From the NCBI GenBank assembly GCA_947581855.1, contig CANPVZ010000009.1, positions 62,001-126,000 of the forward strand: a stretch of DNA of 64,000 nt, written 5' to 3'. Shown here one piece after another: positions 26,315 to 35,436 of this stretch. Position 1 is the first letter of the stretch. Each line of letters begins with the position of its first letter. The DNA is from an uncultured Phocaeicola sp. GTDB lineage: Bacteria; Bacteroidota; Bacteroidia; Bacteroidales; Bacteroidaceae. The translations under genes were made by a program, and so were the position numbers. The notes under the pieces were generated by a model. The model searched no databases and had not been told where the DNA came from. It worked only from the letters and a program-made list of their open reading frames with translations.

Positions 26315-28522
26315 ATGAAAAAAACAACGCTTCTATTTATATTATGCCTCTTAACCGCTACTTTTACTGAGGCTGCCGACAAGCTGAGTTTAAAAGATGT
26401 CATTAATGGTGCTTATCGCTCACAACGTATTTACGGAGTTAATCCTTTATTAGACGGAGAACATTATGCTCAAATCAGTCCCGACAGCAAACGTATTGTT
26501 AAATATTCCTTTAAGAACGGAAAAGAAGCCGGTGTTATTTTTAATGTAGAAACGGCTCGTAACCATAAATTAAAGAATATTGACGGCTACATCATGTCGC
26601 CGGATGAAAGCCGGATCCTTATCCAGACAGAAACCAAACCTATATATCGCCGTTCGTTTACTGCTCAATACTATATATATACAGTAAAGAACAACACATT
26701 GGAACCTTTATCTAAAAACGGTCCGCAACAAGTGCCTTTATTTTCTCCAGACGGAAACAACATCGCTTTTGTACGAGATAACAATATTTTCCTTGTAAAA
26801 CTCTTATTCAACAACAGTGAATCTCAAATAACCAAAGACGGCAAATTTAACCAAGTACTTAATGGAATCCCCGATTGGGTAAACGAAGAAGAATTCGGTT
26901 ATAATCGAGCTTTCGATTTCAGTGCCGATAGCAAAATGATTGCTTATATCCGTTTCGATGAATCTCAGGTGCCCATGTTCTCTTTCCCTTTATACAAAGG
27001 TATGGCTCCTTCATTGACTCAATTCGACGAATATCCGGGAGCATACAGTTACAAATATCCGGTAGCCGGAGCAAAAAATTCAAATGTCACCGTACATACA
27101 TTCGATATAAAAAGTAGAGTAACCCGTAAAATGGAGCTTCCATTGGATGCCGACGGATATATTCCACGTATCAAGTTTACACAAAATCCGGATATGTTAG
27201 CCATAATGACTCTAAACCGTAACCAAAACCGTTTCGATATTTATATGGCGAATCCTCGTTCTGCCGTATGTAAACTGATTGTACGCGATGAAGCTCCTCA
27301 ATATATTAAAGAGAGCGCATACGAAAATATTGTATTCTACAAAGACCATTTTGCACTTATGAGCGAACGCGACGGATATAACCATATTTATTGGTACACA
27401 TTGGGAGGGAACTTAGTAAAACAAGTAACGAAAGGCAATTATGAAGTTACTTCATTTATCGGTTGGGATCCAACGACCAATACATTCTATTTCGAAAGTA
27501 ACGAGGGGAATCCGTTACGTAATGCTACCTATAAAATCGACTCAAAAGGAAAAAAGACCGAACTAACTAAGGAACATGGAAGCAATAATTCTATATTCAG
27601 CACCAACTTCCGTTATTTTATGAATATGTATTCTAATCTGAATACTCCTCCGGTATATACTCTGAATGACAACAACGGGAAGGTTCTCATTACATTATTG
27701 GACAATGAAGCTCTGAAAGAGAAACTTAGTAAAATAAACATGCCTAAAAGAGAACTGTTTCAATTCACTACTTCTGATGGCACACAACTTAACGGATGGA
27801 TGGTGAAACCCAACAATTTTGATGCGTCAAAGAAATATCCGGTTATTATGTATCAATATAGCGGCCCCGGTTCACAAATGGTAAAAGATAGTTGGAACGT
27901 AGGCGGAAGAGGCGAAGGATGCATTTGGGAAGCATATTTGGCACAAGAAGGATTTATCAGCGTATGTGTTGATGGACGTGGAACGGGCGGAAGAGGTTCG
28001 GAATTTGAAAAATGTACCTATCTGAATCTAGGTGTGAAAGAAGCACAAGACCAAGTAGAAGCTGCCAAATATTTAGGCTCGCTACCTTATATAAATAAAG
28101 AAGCCATAGGTATTTGGGGATGGAGCTACGGAGGCTATAATACCTTGATGTCAATGAGTGAAGGTACGCCCGTATTTGCAGCCGGGGTAGCCGTAGCACC
28201 TCCAACCTGCTGGAAATATTACGATTCGGTCTATACGGAACGTTTTATGCGAACTCCTAAAGAAAATGCTGACGGTTATCGCATCTCTTCTGCATTGGAG
28301 CGCATAAACAACTTACATGGAGAGTTGTTACTAGTACATGGTTTGGCCGATGATAACGTTCATTTCCGTAATACGGCAGAATATAGTGAAGCATTGGTAC
28401 AAGCGGGTATTCCATTCCAAATGCAAGTATATACTAATCGCGACCATGGCATTAGAGGAGGAAATACAAGTTATCATATTTACTCGCTCATTGCCAAATT
28501 TTTTAAAAGCCATTTAAAATAA
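26315..28522 (+). CDS. Dipeptidyl peptidase IV family serine peptidase (S9B), secreted
   Basis: The 735-aa protein starts with a signal peptide (MKKTTLLFILCLLTATFTEA). A beta-propeller domain follows (roughly residues 25-480), including the DPP IV-type double Glu in DWVNEEEFGYNRAF. The alpha/beta-hydrolase domain is C-terminal. The catalytic triad is visible as Ser in GIWGWSYGGYNT, Asp in LVHGLADDNVHF and His in NRDHGIRGG. It removes Xaa-Pro dipeptides from peptide N-termini in the periplasm, which suits nutrient peptide use. The next gene begins 16 bp later and may be cotranscribed. Confidence 0.93.
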   Translation: MKKTTLLFILCLLTATFTEAADKLSLKDVINGAYRSQRIYGVNPLLDGEHYAQISPDSKRIVKYSFKNGKEAGVIFNVETARNHKLKNIDGYIMSPDESRILIQTETKPIYRRSFTAQYYIYTVKNNTLEPLSKNGPQQVPLFSPDGNNIAFVRDNNIFLVKLLFNNSESQITKDGKFNQVLNGIPDWVNEEEFGYNRAFDFSADSKMIAYIRFDESQVPMFSFPLYKGMAPSLTQFDEYPGAYSYKYPVAGAKNSNVTVHTFDIKSRVTRKMELPLDADGYIPRIKFTQNPDMLAIMTLNRNQNRFDIYMANPRSAVCKLIVRDEAPQYIKESAYENIVFYKDHFALMSERDGYNHIYWYTLGGNLVKQVTKGNYEVTSFIGWDPTTNTFYFESNEGNPLRNATYKIDSKGKKTELTKEHGSNNSIFSTNFRYFMNMYSNLNTPPVYTLNDNNGKVLITLLDNEALKEKLSKINMPKRELFQFTTSDGTQLNGWMVKPNNFDASKKYPVIMYQYSGPGSQMVKDSWNVGGRGEGCIWEAYLAQEGFISVCVDGRGTGGRGSEFEKCTYLNLGVKEAQDQVEAAKYLGSLPYINKEAIGIWGWSYGGYNTLMSMSEGTPVFAAGVAVAPPTCWKYYDSVYTERFMRTPKENADGYRISSALERINNLHGELLLVHGLADDNVHFRNTAEYSEALVQAGIPFQMQVYTNRDHGIRGGNTSYHIYSLIAKFFKSHLK

Positions 28523-28538
28523 AAACAAGAGTTCAATC

Positions 28539-29141
28539 ATGTTCATAAAGATAGTCATTTGGATATTGGGAATCATAATAGCATTGTATACTATAAGATT
28601 TTGCATACTTATATATATAAGAAAAAAAAGCATTAAAGGAAAAGCAGTGATTATGGATGAAAAAGGGATACCTATTAAATCAATTCCCTTACCATATGTT
28701 CACAACGTACCGGCTAACGAAGCTGTAGTAATCGTACGAGTTGCTGTTTTTTATCAAGGTATGATTTATTTGAAAGAACGTCCTTCCACTGATTTTTATG
28801 AACCGGGAAAGCTTGACTTGCCTTTTGAATTCTACTATTCGGTTAGTTTACCCCTCAAGAAGTTTGTAAATAACCAATTAAAGAAGTTTATTGTCCGTGA
28901 GGAGACCGAGATACGTTACAGCATTCGATATATGTATCACGATGAAAAGATAGGTAGATGCGTTTATCTATACTTTATATATCTCGAGAATGAAAAAGAC
29001 CTAAAATTATCGGGAGGTAAACTTTGGACATTAAAACAGATTGAGCAGAATGTAAACAAAGGAGTATTCTCTTCTCTATTTGAAAATGAACTTGAACATT
29101 ATAAAGTAACCATCCCCATATGGGAGGAATATCATTCTTAA
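28539..29141 (+). CDS. Membrane-anchored protein with degenerate Nudix-like domain
   Basis: The 200-aa protein has one N-terminal membrane helix (residues about 4-27, IVIWILGIIIALYTIRFCIL) and a soluble domain. The pattern VVIVRVAVFYQGMIYLKERP followed by EPGKLDLPFEFY resembles the first strands of a Nudix fold. The Nudix box itself (GX5EX7REUXEEXGU) is missing. I infer a non-catalytic Nudix-like protein. It follows the DPP IV gene by 16 bp and converges on the methyltransferase gene with 16 bp between stops. Confidence 0.75.
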   Translation: MFIKIVIWILGIIIALYTIRFCILIYIRKKSIKGKAVIMDEKGIPIKSIPLPYVHNVPANEAVVIVRVAVFYQGMIYLKERPSTDFYEPGKLDLPFEFYYSVSLPLKKFVNNQLKKFIVREETEIRYSIRYMYHDEKIGRCVYLYFIYLENEKDLKLSGGKLWTLKQIEQNVNKGVFSSLFENELEHYKVTIPIWEEYHS

Positions 29142-29157
29142 TAAAGATATCTCTAAA

Positions 29158-29862
29158 CTATCTATAAAGCAAAAATATACAGGGAATCTTAGAAAGATCG
29201 GGTATTTTTCCTTTCCATTCCTTTAATGTGCGGGTCTTTATATATTCTCCTTCACACGTCAGATTAGCAGCAATACACATCTTTGTTTGCGGACGACAAG
29301 TACGTAAGATATCTTCCGCCATCTTATTGTTCCGATAAGGAGTTTCTATAAAAAGTTGCGTTTGATTTTCCGTATAAATACGTTGTTCCAATAATTTCAA
29401 CGCCTTGACTCTCTCCCCTGCTTCAATAGGCAAATAACCATTAAAAGCAAAACTCTGTCCGTTAAAACCTGATGCCATAACGGAAAGAATAATAGAAGAA
29501 GGTCCGACTAATGGAATAACTTTCAAATTCTTCCTTTGTGCGATAGCTACGACATCCGCTCCGGGATCGGCTACCGCCGGACAACCGGCTTCGGAAATAA
29601 CTCCCATGGGAAAGCCATCCTGCAAGGGTTTCAAATAACCGGAAATATCTTCGGGAGAAGTATGTTTATTCAATGGATAAAAATTTAACGTATCAATCTC
29701 AATCTCACGTTCCACTTTCTTTAAAAAACGGCGTGCAGAACGTATATCTTCTACAATAAAATGTTTTATTTGAAGAATAATTTCCTTATTATAAGAGGGT
29801 AAAACAGACTCTATTGAAGTATCACCTAACGTTACTGGTAACAAATACAATGCGGTTTCCAT
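29158..29862 (-). CDS. RsmI-like tetrapyrrole-methylase-family SAM methyltransferase
   Basis: The 234-aa protein has the SAM-methylase fold of the 16S rRNA C1402 2'-O-methyltransferase family. It has VISEAGCPAVADPGADVV, VPLVGPSSIILSVMASGFNGQSFAFNGYLP-like features and FIETPYRN. It is shorter than E. coli RsmI, which has about 286 residues, and lacks its C-terminal part. It is thus a Bacteroidetes paralogue whose exact target is not certain. It is the third gene of the fabI-gldB-like minus-strand cluster, 12 bp after the lipoprotein gene. Confidence 0.88.
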   Translation of the reverse strand: METALYLLPVTLGDTSIESVLPSYNKEIILQIKHFIVEDIRSARRFLKKVEREIEIDTLNFYPLNKHTSPEDISGYLKPLQDGFPMGVISEAGCPAVADPGADVVAIAQRKNLKVIPLVGPSSIILSVMASGFNGQSFAFNGYLPIEAGERVKALKLLEQRIYTENQTQLFIETPYRNNKMAEDILRTCRPQTKMCIAANLTCEGEYIKTRTLKEWKGKIPDLSKIPCIFLLYR

Positions 29863-29874
29863 AAAATGACAAAT

Positions 29875-30879
29875 TTATAGCTTAAACTCAATATCAGCCA
29901 ACATCTTTCTATAATCATTATCTTCCAGTAGCTCAGCAATCGTTACATTCTTATTTTTTTTCATGTAAGCATCTATCATCTGTGCTCCCACCCAAACGCC
30001 TAATTCAAAAGGTGAATCATCTCCAAAACAAGCCGTGCACGGAGCCGGACGCAAATACATACGAAGCAACATCGGATCTTTGGCATCCAAATGGTTATTC
30101 CGAAGCATATAATTCCAGATTTCCGTCCGATTTTTCTCACACCACGCAGCTTCTTCCTTCGTATAACCGATTTCTTCTTCTAATGAATCATAGTCAAGTA
30201 TCTGTGCAATAATCCAATGCATCTTTCCACTATGCATTATGTGATCGACTAACGAACGGTTCCAATTCCAAGGGATAGGATATTCACTAATCAGGTAATA
30301 TACAAAACAATCGGGAACAATACGGGATGGTTCCATTGTACGACATTGATAATCATAGTAATATTTCTTATATAAAGGATAATCAGCTCCCATATATTTA
30401 TCAATGCTGAACCCTAAAATACTATCACCAACAACAACGGATTGGTTTAAAGCCGATATTTGAGCATATACTCTGGGAATCTTAAACGAGGGTATTTCCT
30501 TTTTTAACTTTCGAAATCCTTTAGTCAACTGTTGTTCAATGCCTTTCATATCCTCAAACTTCTCCATCGCATCCCGCATCAACACACGAATTGTAGAATC
30601 CGCATAAAAAGCCTTTAACCGACCGTTGATATTATTATCATCCACTTCACCAATCGTGAGCACATCTTCCACCAAAATTTTTGTTTCTTGCGGATACTCT
30701 GTATTCATCTTTTGTAAAGCAGAAAAGCTGTTGAGCGAGACATACTCGTTCAACAGCTTGTCAAATCGACAAACCTTAATATCCATGTCAGTGTCTTTGC
30801 CATCCTCTCCGGACAATTTCCATTGACAAGCAGCCAGACACAAACAGCATACTAGCAGGATATAAGATTTATGCCACAT
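29875..30879 (-). CDS. GldB-family lipoprotein
   Basis: The 334-aa protein has a short signal peptide with the lipobox LAAC (MWHKSYILLVCCLCLAAC), then a soluble alpha-rich domain. It matches the gliding-motility lipoprotein GldB family, which is kept in non-gliding Bacteroidales. Features visible include FSIDKYMGADYPLYKKYYY and a late CTACFGDDSPFELGVWVG. Its role in non-gliders is not known. It starts 5 bp after fabI, so the genes are cotranscribed. Confidence 0.85.
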   Translation of the reverse strand: MWHKSYILLVCCLCLAACQWKLSGEDGKDTDMDIKVCRFDKLLNEYVSLNSFSALQKMNTEYPQETKILVEDVLTIGEVDDNNINGRLKAFYADSTIRVLMRDAMEKFEDMKGIEQQLTKGFRKLKKEIPSFKIPRVYAQISALNQSVVVGDSILGFSIDKYMGADYPLYKKYYYDYQCRTMEPSRIVPDCFVYYLISEYPIPWNWNRSLVDHIMHSGKMHWIIAQILDYDSLEEEIGYTKEEAAWCEKNRTEIWNYMLRNNHLDAKDPMLLRMYLRPAPCTACFGDDSPFELGVWVGAQMIDAYMKKNKNVTIAELLEDNDYRKMLADIEFKL

Positions 30880-30884
30880 ATTTT

Positions 30885-31742
30885 TTAACCGTAAATAATT
30901 TTTCCGTTCTCGTCCTTATATTCATCAAGACCCTTTTCATAAGTAGCCATTGCACGCAAGCTCATACCCACACTGGAGAATCCGCCGTCGTGGAAAAGGT
31001 TTTGCATAGTCACTTTTTTCGTTAAATCAGAGAACATAACAATACAGTAGTCAGCACATTCGGCAGCCGAAGCATTACCCAACGGAGACATACGGTTAGC
31101 AAAATCAAACAATTTATCCATACCTTTCACACCCGATCCTGCTGTAGTCATAGTAGGTGACTGAGAAATGGTATTGACACGTACCTTGCTTTCACGTCCG
31201 TAAATATATCCGAAACTGCGGGCAATAGACTCAAGCAAAGCTTTTGCATCCGCCATATCGTTATAACCATAGAACGTACGCTGAGCAGCTACATAGCTTA
31301 GCGCCAAGATAGAACCTTCTTCGGCTATAGCATCTAACTTTTTGGCTGATTGAATCATTTTATGGAACGAAACAGCAGAGATATCCAATGTTTTCTCCAA
31401 CATATCATAATCCAAGTCATCATATGTACGTTTCTTACGTACATTAGGAGACATTCCGATGGAATGCAATACAAAATCTATTTTACCTCCTAAAACTTCC
31501 ATAGAACGTTTGAAAACATTTTCCAAATCTTCTACCGAAGTGGCGTCTGCCGGAATCACTTCACAGTTCAATTTTTCGGATAAAGCCGACACTTCACCCA
31601 TTCTTACGGCAACCGGAGTATTAGACAATGTAATCACTGCACCTTCTTCCACCGCTCTTTCAGCTACTTTCCAAGCTATTGACTGCTCGTTTAACGCACC
31701 AAATATGATGCCTCGTTTTCCTTTCAACAAATTATAACTCAT
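30885..31742 (-). CDS. fabI: Enoyl-[acyl-carrier-protein] reductase (NADH)
   Basis: The start MSYNLLKGKRGIIFGAL (ATG at 31742) gives 285 aa. The FabI version of the short-chain dehydrogenase fold is seen: NAD-binding GIIFGALNEQSIAW, VLHSIGM, and the active-site pair in RTFYGYNDMADAKALLE (Tyr-x6-Lys). SQSPTMTTAGSGVKG forms the substrate loop. It performs the last reduction of fatty-acid elongation in the cytoplasm and is the usual triclosan target. A longer start ten codons upstream is unsupported, because the -7 box lies at 31770-31777. Confidence 0.95.
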   Translation of the reverse strand: MSYNLLKGKRGIIFGALNEQSIAWKVAERAVEEGAVITLSNTPVAVRMGEVSALSEKLNCEVIPADATSVEDLENVFKRSMEVLGGKIDFVLHSIGMSPNVRKKRTYDDLDYDMLEKTLDISAVSFHKMIQSAKKLDAIAEEGSILALSYVAAQRTFYGYNDMADAKALLESIARSFGYIYGRESKVRVNTISQSPTMTTAGSGVKGMDKLFDFANRMSPLGNASAAECADYCIVMFSDLTKKVTMQNLFHDGGFSSVGMSLRAMATYEKGLDEYKDENGKIIYG

Positions 31743-31769
31743 ACCTAAACTTAATGTTAAATTTGGTTG

Positions 31770-31777
31770 CAAAGATA
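31770..31777 (-). promoter_or_regulatory. fabI -7 box
   Basis: TATCTTTG on the minus strand matches TAnnTTTG exactly, 27 bp before the chosen start. A TTCG lies about 20 bp further upstream as a weak -33 box. Confidence 0.5.
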
Positions 31778-31848
31778 AGACTATTTAAATTAATAATCGA
31801 AAAATATCAATTAAATTGCCCTAATACAACAAAAAAAGATGCATTTTG

Positions 31849-31880
31849 ATTGCTCAATAAAGGGGTTTGCGTTAAATTTG
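31849..31880 (+). promoter_or_regulatory. Promoter of the first GH28 gene
   Basis: ATTG (31849-31852), a 20-bp spacer and an exact -7 box TAAATTTG (31873-31880) lie 80 bp before the start codon. The promoter is divergent from that of fabI. Confidence 0.5.
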
Positions 31881-31959
31881 CCTCCTAAGTAATTTAAAGG
31901 CATTAACTCTTTTACAAAATTCAATCATTAATTACTCATAATATACTAATTTATACACA

Positions 31960-33555
31960 ATGAAAAAAACATGGATGTATGCAGTTGGTTGCGCCTTAAT
32001 GGCATTCACCGCATGTAACCAACCTGCACAACAAGAGGTTTCGGCTATTTTAGATCCACACGTGTACGAAAATCTTCCGTTTAAGATGGAGAAAGTAATA
32101 CAGCCGTCTTTCAATTCTTACGAAGTAAATATTATTGATTTCGGGGCAAAACCCGGAGGTCTGGAACTAAACACGGCAGCCATAAATAAGGCTATTAAGG
32201 CAGTACATGAAAAAGGAGGCGGCAAAGTAGTTATTCCGGCCGGATTGTGGTTAACAGGCCCCATCGAACTTTTGAGTAACGTAAACTTGTATACGGAAAA
32301 AAATGCTTTAGTTGTATTCTCTTCCGACCATAGTTTATACCCTATCATCCACACGTCTTTCGAAGGTTGGGAAACTCGCCGTTGCCAATCCCCTATCTCG
32401 GCACGGAATGCGGAAAATATAGCTATTACCGGTTATGGTACTTTCGATGGAAACGGCGAAACATGGCGTCCTGTAAAAAAGGGGAAACTCACCGAAGGCC
32501 AATGGAGAAACTTGCTTAAATCTGGTGGAGTCACCAATGAGAGAGGTGATGTATGGTATCCGAGTGAAAGCGGACTGAAAGGAGCCATGAGTGCGCATAA
32601 ATTCCAACAAGGACAAGCAAACGATAAGGAATGGGAAAGCGTCCGTGATTTCCTCCGTCCGGTAATGGTCAGCATCGTAAAATGCAAAAAAGTATTGCTC
32701 GAAGGAGTAACTTTTAAAAACTCCCCTTGCTGGTGTATTCACCCCCTTTCATGCGAAGACATTACCTTAAATAAAGTCAGCGTATCAAACCCGTGGTACT
32801 CCCAGAACGGTGATGCGCTTGACCTCGAATCTTGTAATAAGGCCTTGGTGGTTAACTGTTCTTTCGACGCTGGAGATGATGCTATTTGCCTGAAATCCGG
32901 AAAAGATGAAGAGGGACGTCGCCGTGGAGAACCCTGCCAAAATGTAATTGTGAAAGACAACGTAGTATTGCACGGACACGGAGGATTCGTTGTGGGAAGC
33001 GAGATGTCGGGTGGTGTGCGGAATATCTATGTGGATAACTGTACCTTCCTAGGAACAGATGTCGGACTCCGTTTTAAAAGTAGACGCGGACGCGGCGGTT
33101 TGGTAGAGAATATTTATATAAGCAACATCAATATGATCAGTATTCCAGCCGAAGCGATTCTATTTGATTTATTCTACGGCGGAAAATCTCCAGTGGAAGT
33201 AACGGCTGAAGATACCAAAGATAAATCTCCGGTAATCCCCCCTGTAACCGAAGAAACTCCGGCTTTCCGCAATATTTACATTTCCAATATAGCCTGCAAA
33301 GGTTCCGGTCGCGCTATCTTTTTCAACGGTCTGCCGGAAATGCCCATCCAAAATATTAACATAGATAATATCATAGTTACTGATGCAAAAGAAGGTATTG
33401 TACTGAGTCGGGCTGATAGTGTTAAAATAAATAACGTAACAATCCGCACATTGCAACCCGCTCCTACCGTTAGCATGAAAAACGTACAAAATGTGACTAT
33501 CAACGGTAAATCCTACAAAGATGTCGGAGAGAAACCCGAAGAACTGAACTTCTAA
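31960..33555 (+). CDS. GH28 polygalacturonase-family lipoprotein
   Basis: The 531-aa protein has a lipobox FTAC (residues 16-19), then a right-handed beta-helix. All four GH28 motifs are present in order: SQNGDALDLESC, FDAGDDAICLKSG, HGHGGFVVGSEMSGG and LRFKSRRGRGG (RFK in place of the common RIK). The three catalytic Asp positions are kept. It cleaves galacturonic acid linkages in pectin or rhamnogalacturonan, probably at the cell surface or in the periplasm. DUF4861 and GH43 genes follow on the same strand but after 494 bp, so each may be transcribed separately. Confidence 0.92.
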   Translation: MKKTWMYAVGCALMAFTACNQPAQQEVSAILDPHVYENLPFKMEKVIQPSFNSYEVNIIDFGAKPGGLELNTAAINKAIKAVHEKGGGKVVIPAGLWLTGPIELLSNVNLYTEKNALVVFSSDHSLYPIIHTSFEGWETRRCQSPISARNAENIAITGYGTFDGNGETWRPVKKGKLTEGQWRNLLKSGGVTNERGDVWYPSESGLKGAMSAHKFQQGQANDKEWESVRDFLRPVMVSIVKCKKVLLEGVTFKNSPCWCIHPLSCEDITLNKVSVSNPWYSQNGDALDLESCNKALVVNCSFDAGDDAICLKSGKDEEGRRRGEPCQNVIVKDNVVLHGHGGFVVGSEMSGGVRNIYVDNCTFLGTDVGLRFKSRRGRGGLVENIYISNINMISIPAEAILFDLFYGGKSPVEVTAEDTKDKSPVIPPVTEETPAFRNIYISNIACKGSGRAIFFNGLPEMPIQNINIDNIIVTDAKEGIVLSRADSVKINNVTIRTLQPAPTVSMKNVQNVTINGKSYKDVGEKPEELNF

Positions 33556-33635
33556 AGATTATAAAATTAGAACAATACACATTTTTTACTATGATTCCGC
33601 GAGCTGCTCTTAGCAGTATTTAAAGCCTCTTATAC

Positions 33636-33694
33636 AACGAACGTTCGTTTATCGTTAAACGAACGTTCGTTTGTCTCATAATGAACGTTCATTA
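33636..33694. promoter_or_regulatory. Three operator-like palindromes spaced exactly 22 bp apart
   Basis: AACGAACGTTCGTT (33636-33649), AAACGAACGTTCGTTT (33657-33672) and TAATGAACGTTCATTA (33679-33694) are each perfect palindromes sharing the core GAACGTTC. Their centres are 33642.5, 33664.5 and 33686.5, two helical turns apart. This is typical of cooperative repressor binding, for instance by a TetR-type dimer. No such regulator gene is in the window. The nearest start codon downstream is 355 bp away. Confidence 0.65.
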
Positions 33695-33998
33695 GCGGAA
33701 AAGAGAGCGTTCTTTATAAACTATCTGGTAAAAGAAAACTTTCCATTCACCGCATTGTTTGCTTTTTTCCTTTCCTTAAGTTCCTGAATTCGCATTTATC
33801 AAATTTACGGACAGTCATTAATATATACCGATCTATACTTAATCAGACTATAAAAAGAAAATTTACCGATTGATTTGTGCCTCTTTTCAAAGAAGTTATT
33901 ATTATAAAAACTTCTCCTTCAAAAATCCTCCATTCCCCTGACATAGGAATATTCTAAATACAGAAAACTATTTAAATTTAAATAAACTTCTCCGGAGA

Positions 33999-34030
33999 TT
34001 TGACAATTTAACGTGTATACCGTATTTTTG
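33999..34030 (+). promoter_or_regulatory. Promoter of the DUF4861 gene
   Basis: TTTG (33999-34002), a 20-bp spacer and TATTTTTG (34023-34030) match the Bacteroides consensus at both boxes. It lies 20 bp before the ATG. The stretch between the palindromes and this promoter (33695-33998) shows nothing else. Confidence 0.65.
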
Positions 34031-34049
34031 CAAAAAACAATATGTAATC

Positions 34050-35291
34050 ATGAAACGTATAACAACCATCTTAATTGCCAGTCTTATATGCGGCACTTCA
34101 CAATCAGTATGGGCACAAGCCAAAGAAAAAAACATATCGGTAACGATTCAAAATGACTGGAATCAAGAGAAAAAGAATGAACCGGTTGTAATAAAGTTAA
34201 ATCAACTAAATGTCAACTTTGCGATAAATTCAGCTCGCGTTTGGGATGATAATAAAGAAATTCCATCGCAAATAGATGACTTGAACCGTGACGGAGATGC
34301 AGATGAATTAGCTTTTGTTATAGATATTCCTGCTAAAAGTGCCAAGACATTGAAAGTAACGTTCTCATCACAACCGGCTACCGTTACCTATCCGGCACAA
34401 GTATATGCTCAAATGAAACTGAACGATAAAGGAAAAAAGAATCCTTCCATTCAATATTTATCTGTTCCGGGAACAACGCCTGCCAAAGAAATCTATAGTG
34501 CATTGTTTCATCACGGCCCGGCTTTTGAATCAGACTTGGTAGCTTACCGCATCTATTTTGACAACCGCCAGTCAATAGATATTTACGGCAAAAAATTACA
34601 ACAACTGGAGCTAGCCAAGAGTAACTATTATAGTAGTACTGAACTAAGAAAGCAAGGTTATGGCAATGATGTGCTTTGGGCAGGAAAAACAGTTAGTGTA
34701 GGTTCTTTCCGCGGATGGGAAAACAATGAACCTCAATATATAGATAAGGTAAGCTTACGTAGCGAAGGAATCATTGCATACGGCCCCATCCGTACAATTA
34801 TTGAAGTGGAAGACCGTAACTGGGAATATCAGGGGAAAAAACTGAATATGAAACAACATTATATTTTATATGCCGGACATCGGGACTTGCAGGTAAATAT
34901 CTCCTTTAAAGAAGCTTCGGTAAAAGAAAACACCTTCTGCACCGGAGTTATGAAAGTTGAAGAACAGAATGTAGGTTTCCTTCAAGCCAACGGATTAGCC
35001 GGCTCATGGGGAACTAATCTGCCAGAAAAGACCGACACCATAAACAATCCAAGAGAAACTGTAGGGTTAGGAGTATGCGTTCCCAAACAATATGTAAACA
35101 GCACTATGGAAAACGCAGCCAATTATTTAGTGATAATGGATACCGACGGAGGCCAGAATCTCTCTTACCACCTTACTTTCTGCACGGCAAAAGAAGATAA
35201 AGGTTATAAGGAAAGCAAAGAATGGTTCGCTTACCTTCGTCAATGGCAAAAGGAATTGCAGCATCCTTGTCGAATTACTGTAAAGCCTTAA
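34050..35291 (+). CDS. DUF4861 family secreted protein
   Basis: The 413-aa protein has a signal peptide (ending near SVWAQA) and a beta-rich body. Features include DDLNRDGDADELAFVIDIPAKS and the paired stretches FHHGPAFESDLVAYRIYFDN and GPIRTIIEVEDRNWEYQG, typical of DUF4861. The family occurs in polysaccharide-use loci, often with pectin or alginate enzymes. A lyase or hydrolase role has been suggested but I cannot verify one here. It lies between GH28 and GH43 genes, which suggests a part in pectin side-chain breakdown in the periplasm. Confidence 0.78.
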   Translation: MKRITTILIASLICGTSQSVWAQAKEKNISVTIQNDWNQEKKNEPVVIKLNQLNVNFAINSARVWDDNKEIPSQIDDLNRDGDADELAFVIDIPAKSAKTLKVTFSSQPATVTYPAQVYAQMKLNDKGKKNPSIQYLSVPGTTPAKEIYSALFHHGPAFESDLVAYRIYFDNRQSIDIYGKKLQQLELAKSNYYSSTELRKQGYGNDVLWAGKTVSVGSFRGWENNEPQYIDKVSLRSEGIIAYGPIRTIIEVEDRNWEYQGKKLNMKQHYILYAGHRDLQVNISFKEASVKENTFCTGVMKVEEQNVGFLQANGLAGSWGTNLPEKTDTINNPRETVGLGVCVPKQYVNSTMENAANYLVIMDTDGGQNLSYHLTFCTAKEDKGYKESKEWFAYLRQWQKELQHPCRITVKP

Positions 35292-35436
35292 TAAAGGACA
35301 TATACCTTATCTGAGAAAGACATGAGTGAAAAGAGATTTTATCTCTACCTTGCCACTTAAAATTAATCTATGGTGAAAAAACAACCGGCGATAATCTGTG
35401 TCTGGAATTTAAAGAACAAAACAAATTTAATATTAC

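Noticed and set aside
31743-31772. Longer fabI start ten codons upstream
   Set aside because: The longer start (ATG at 31772) overlaps the predicted -7 box, and FabI proteins normally begin at MSYNLLKGKRG-type sequence.
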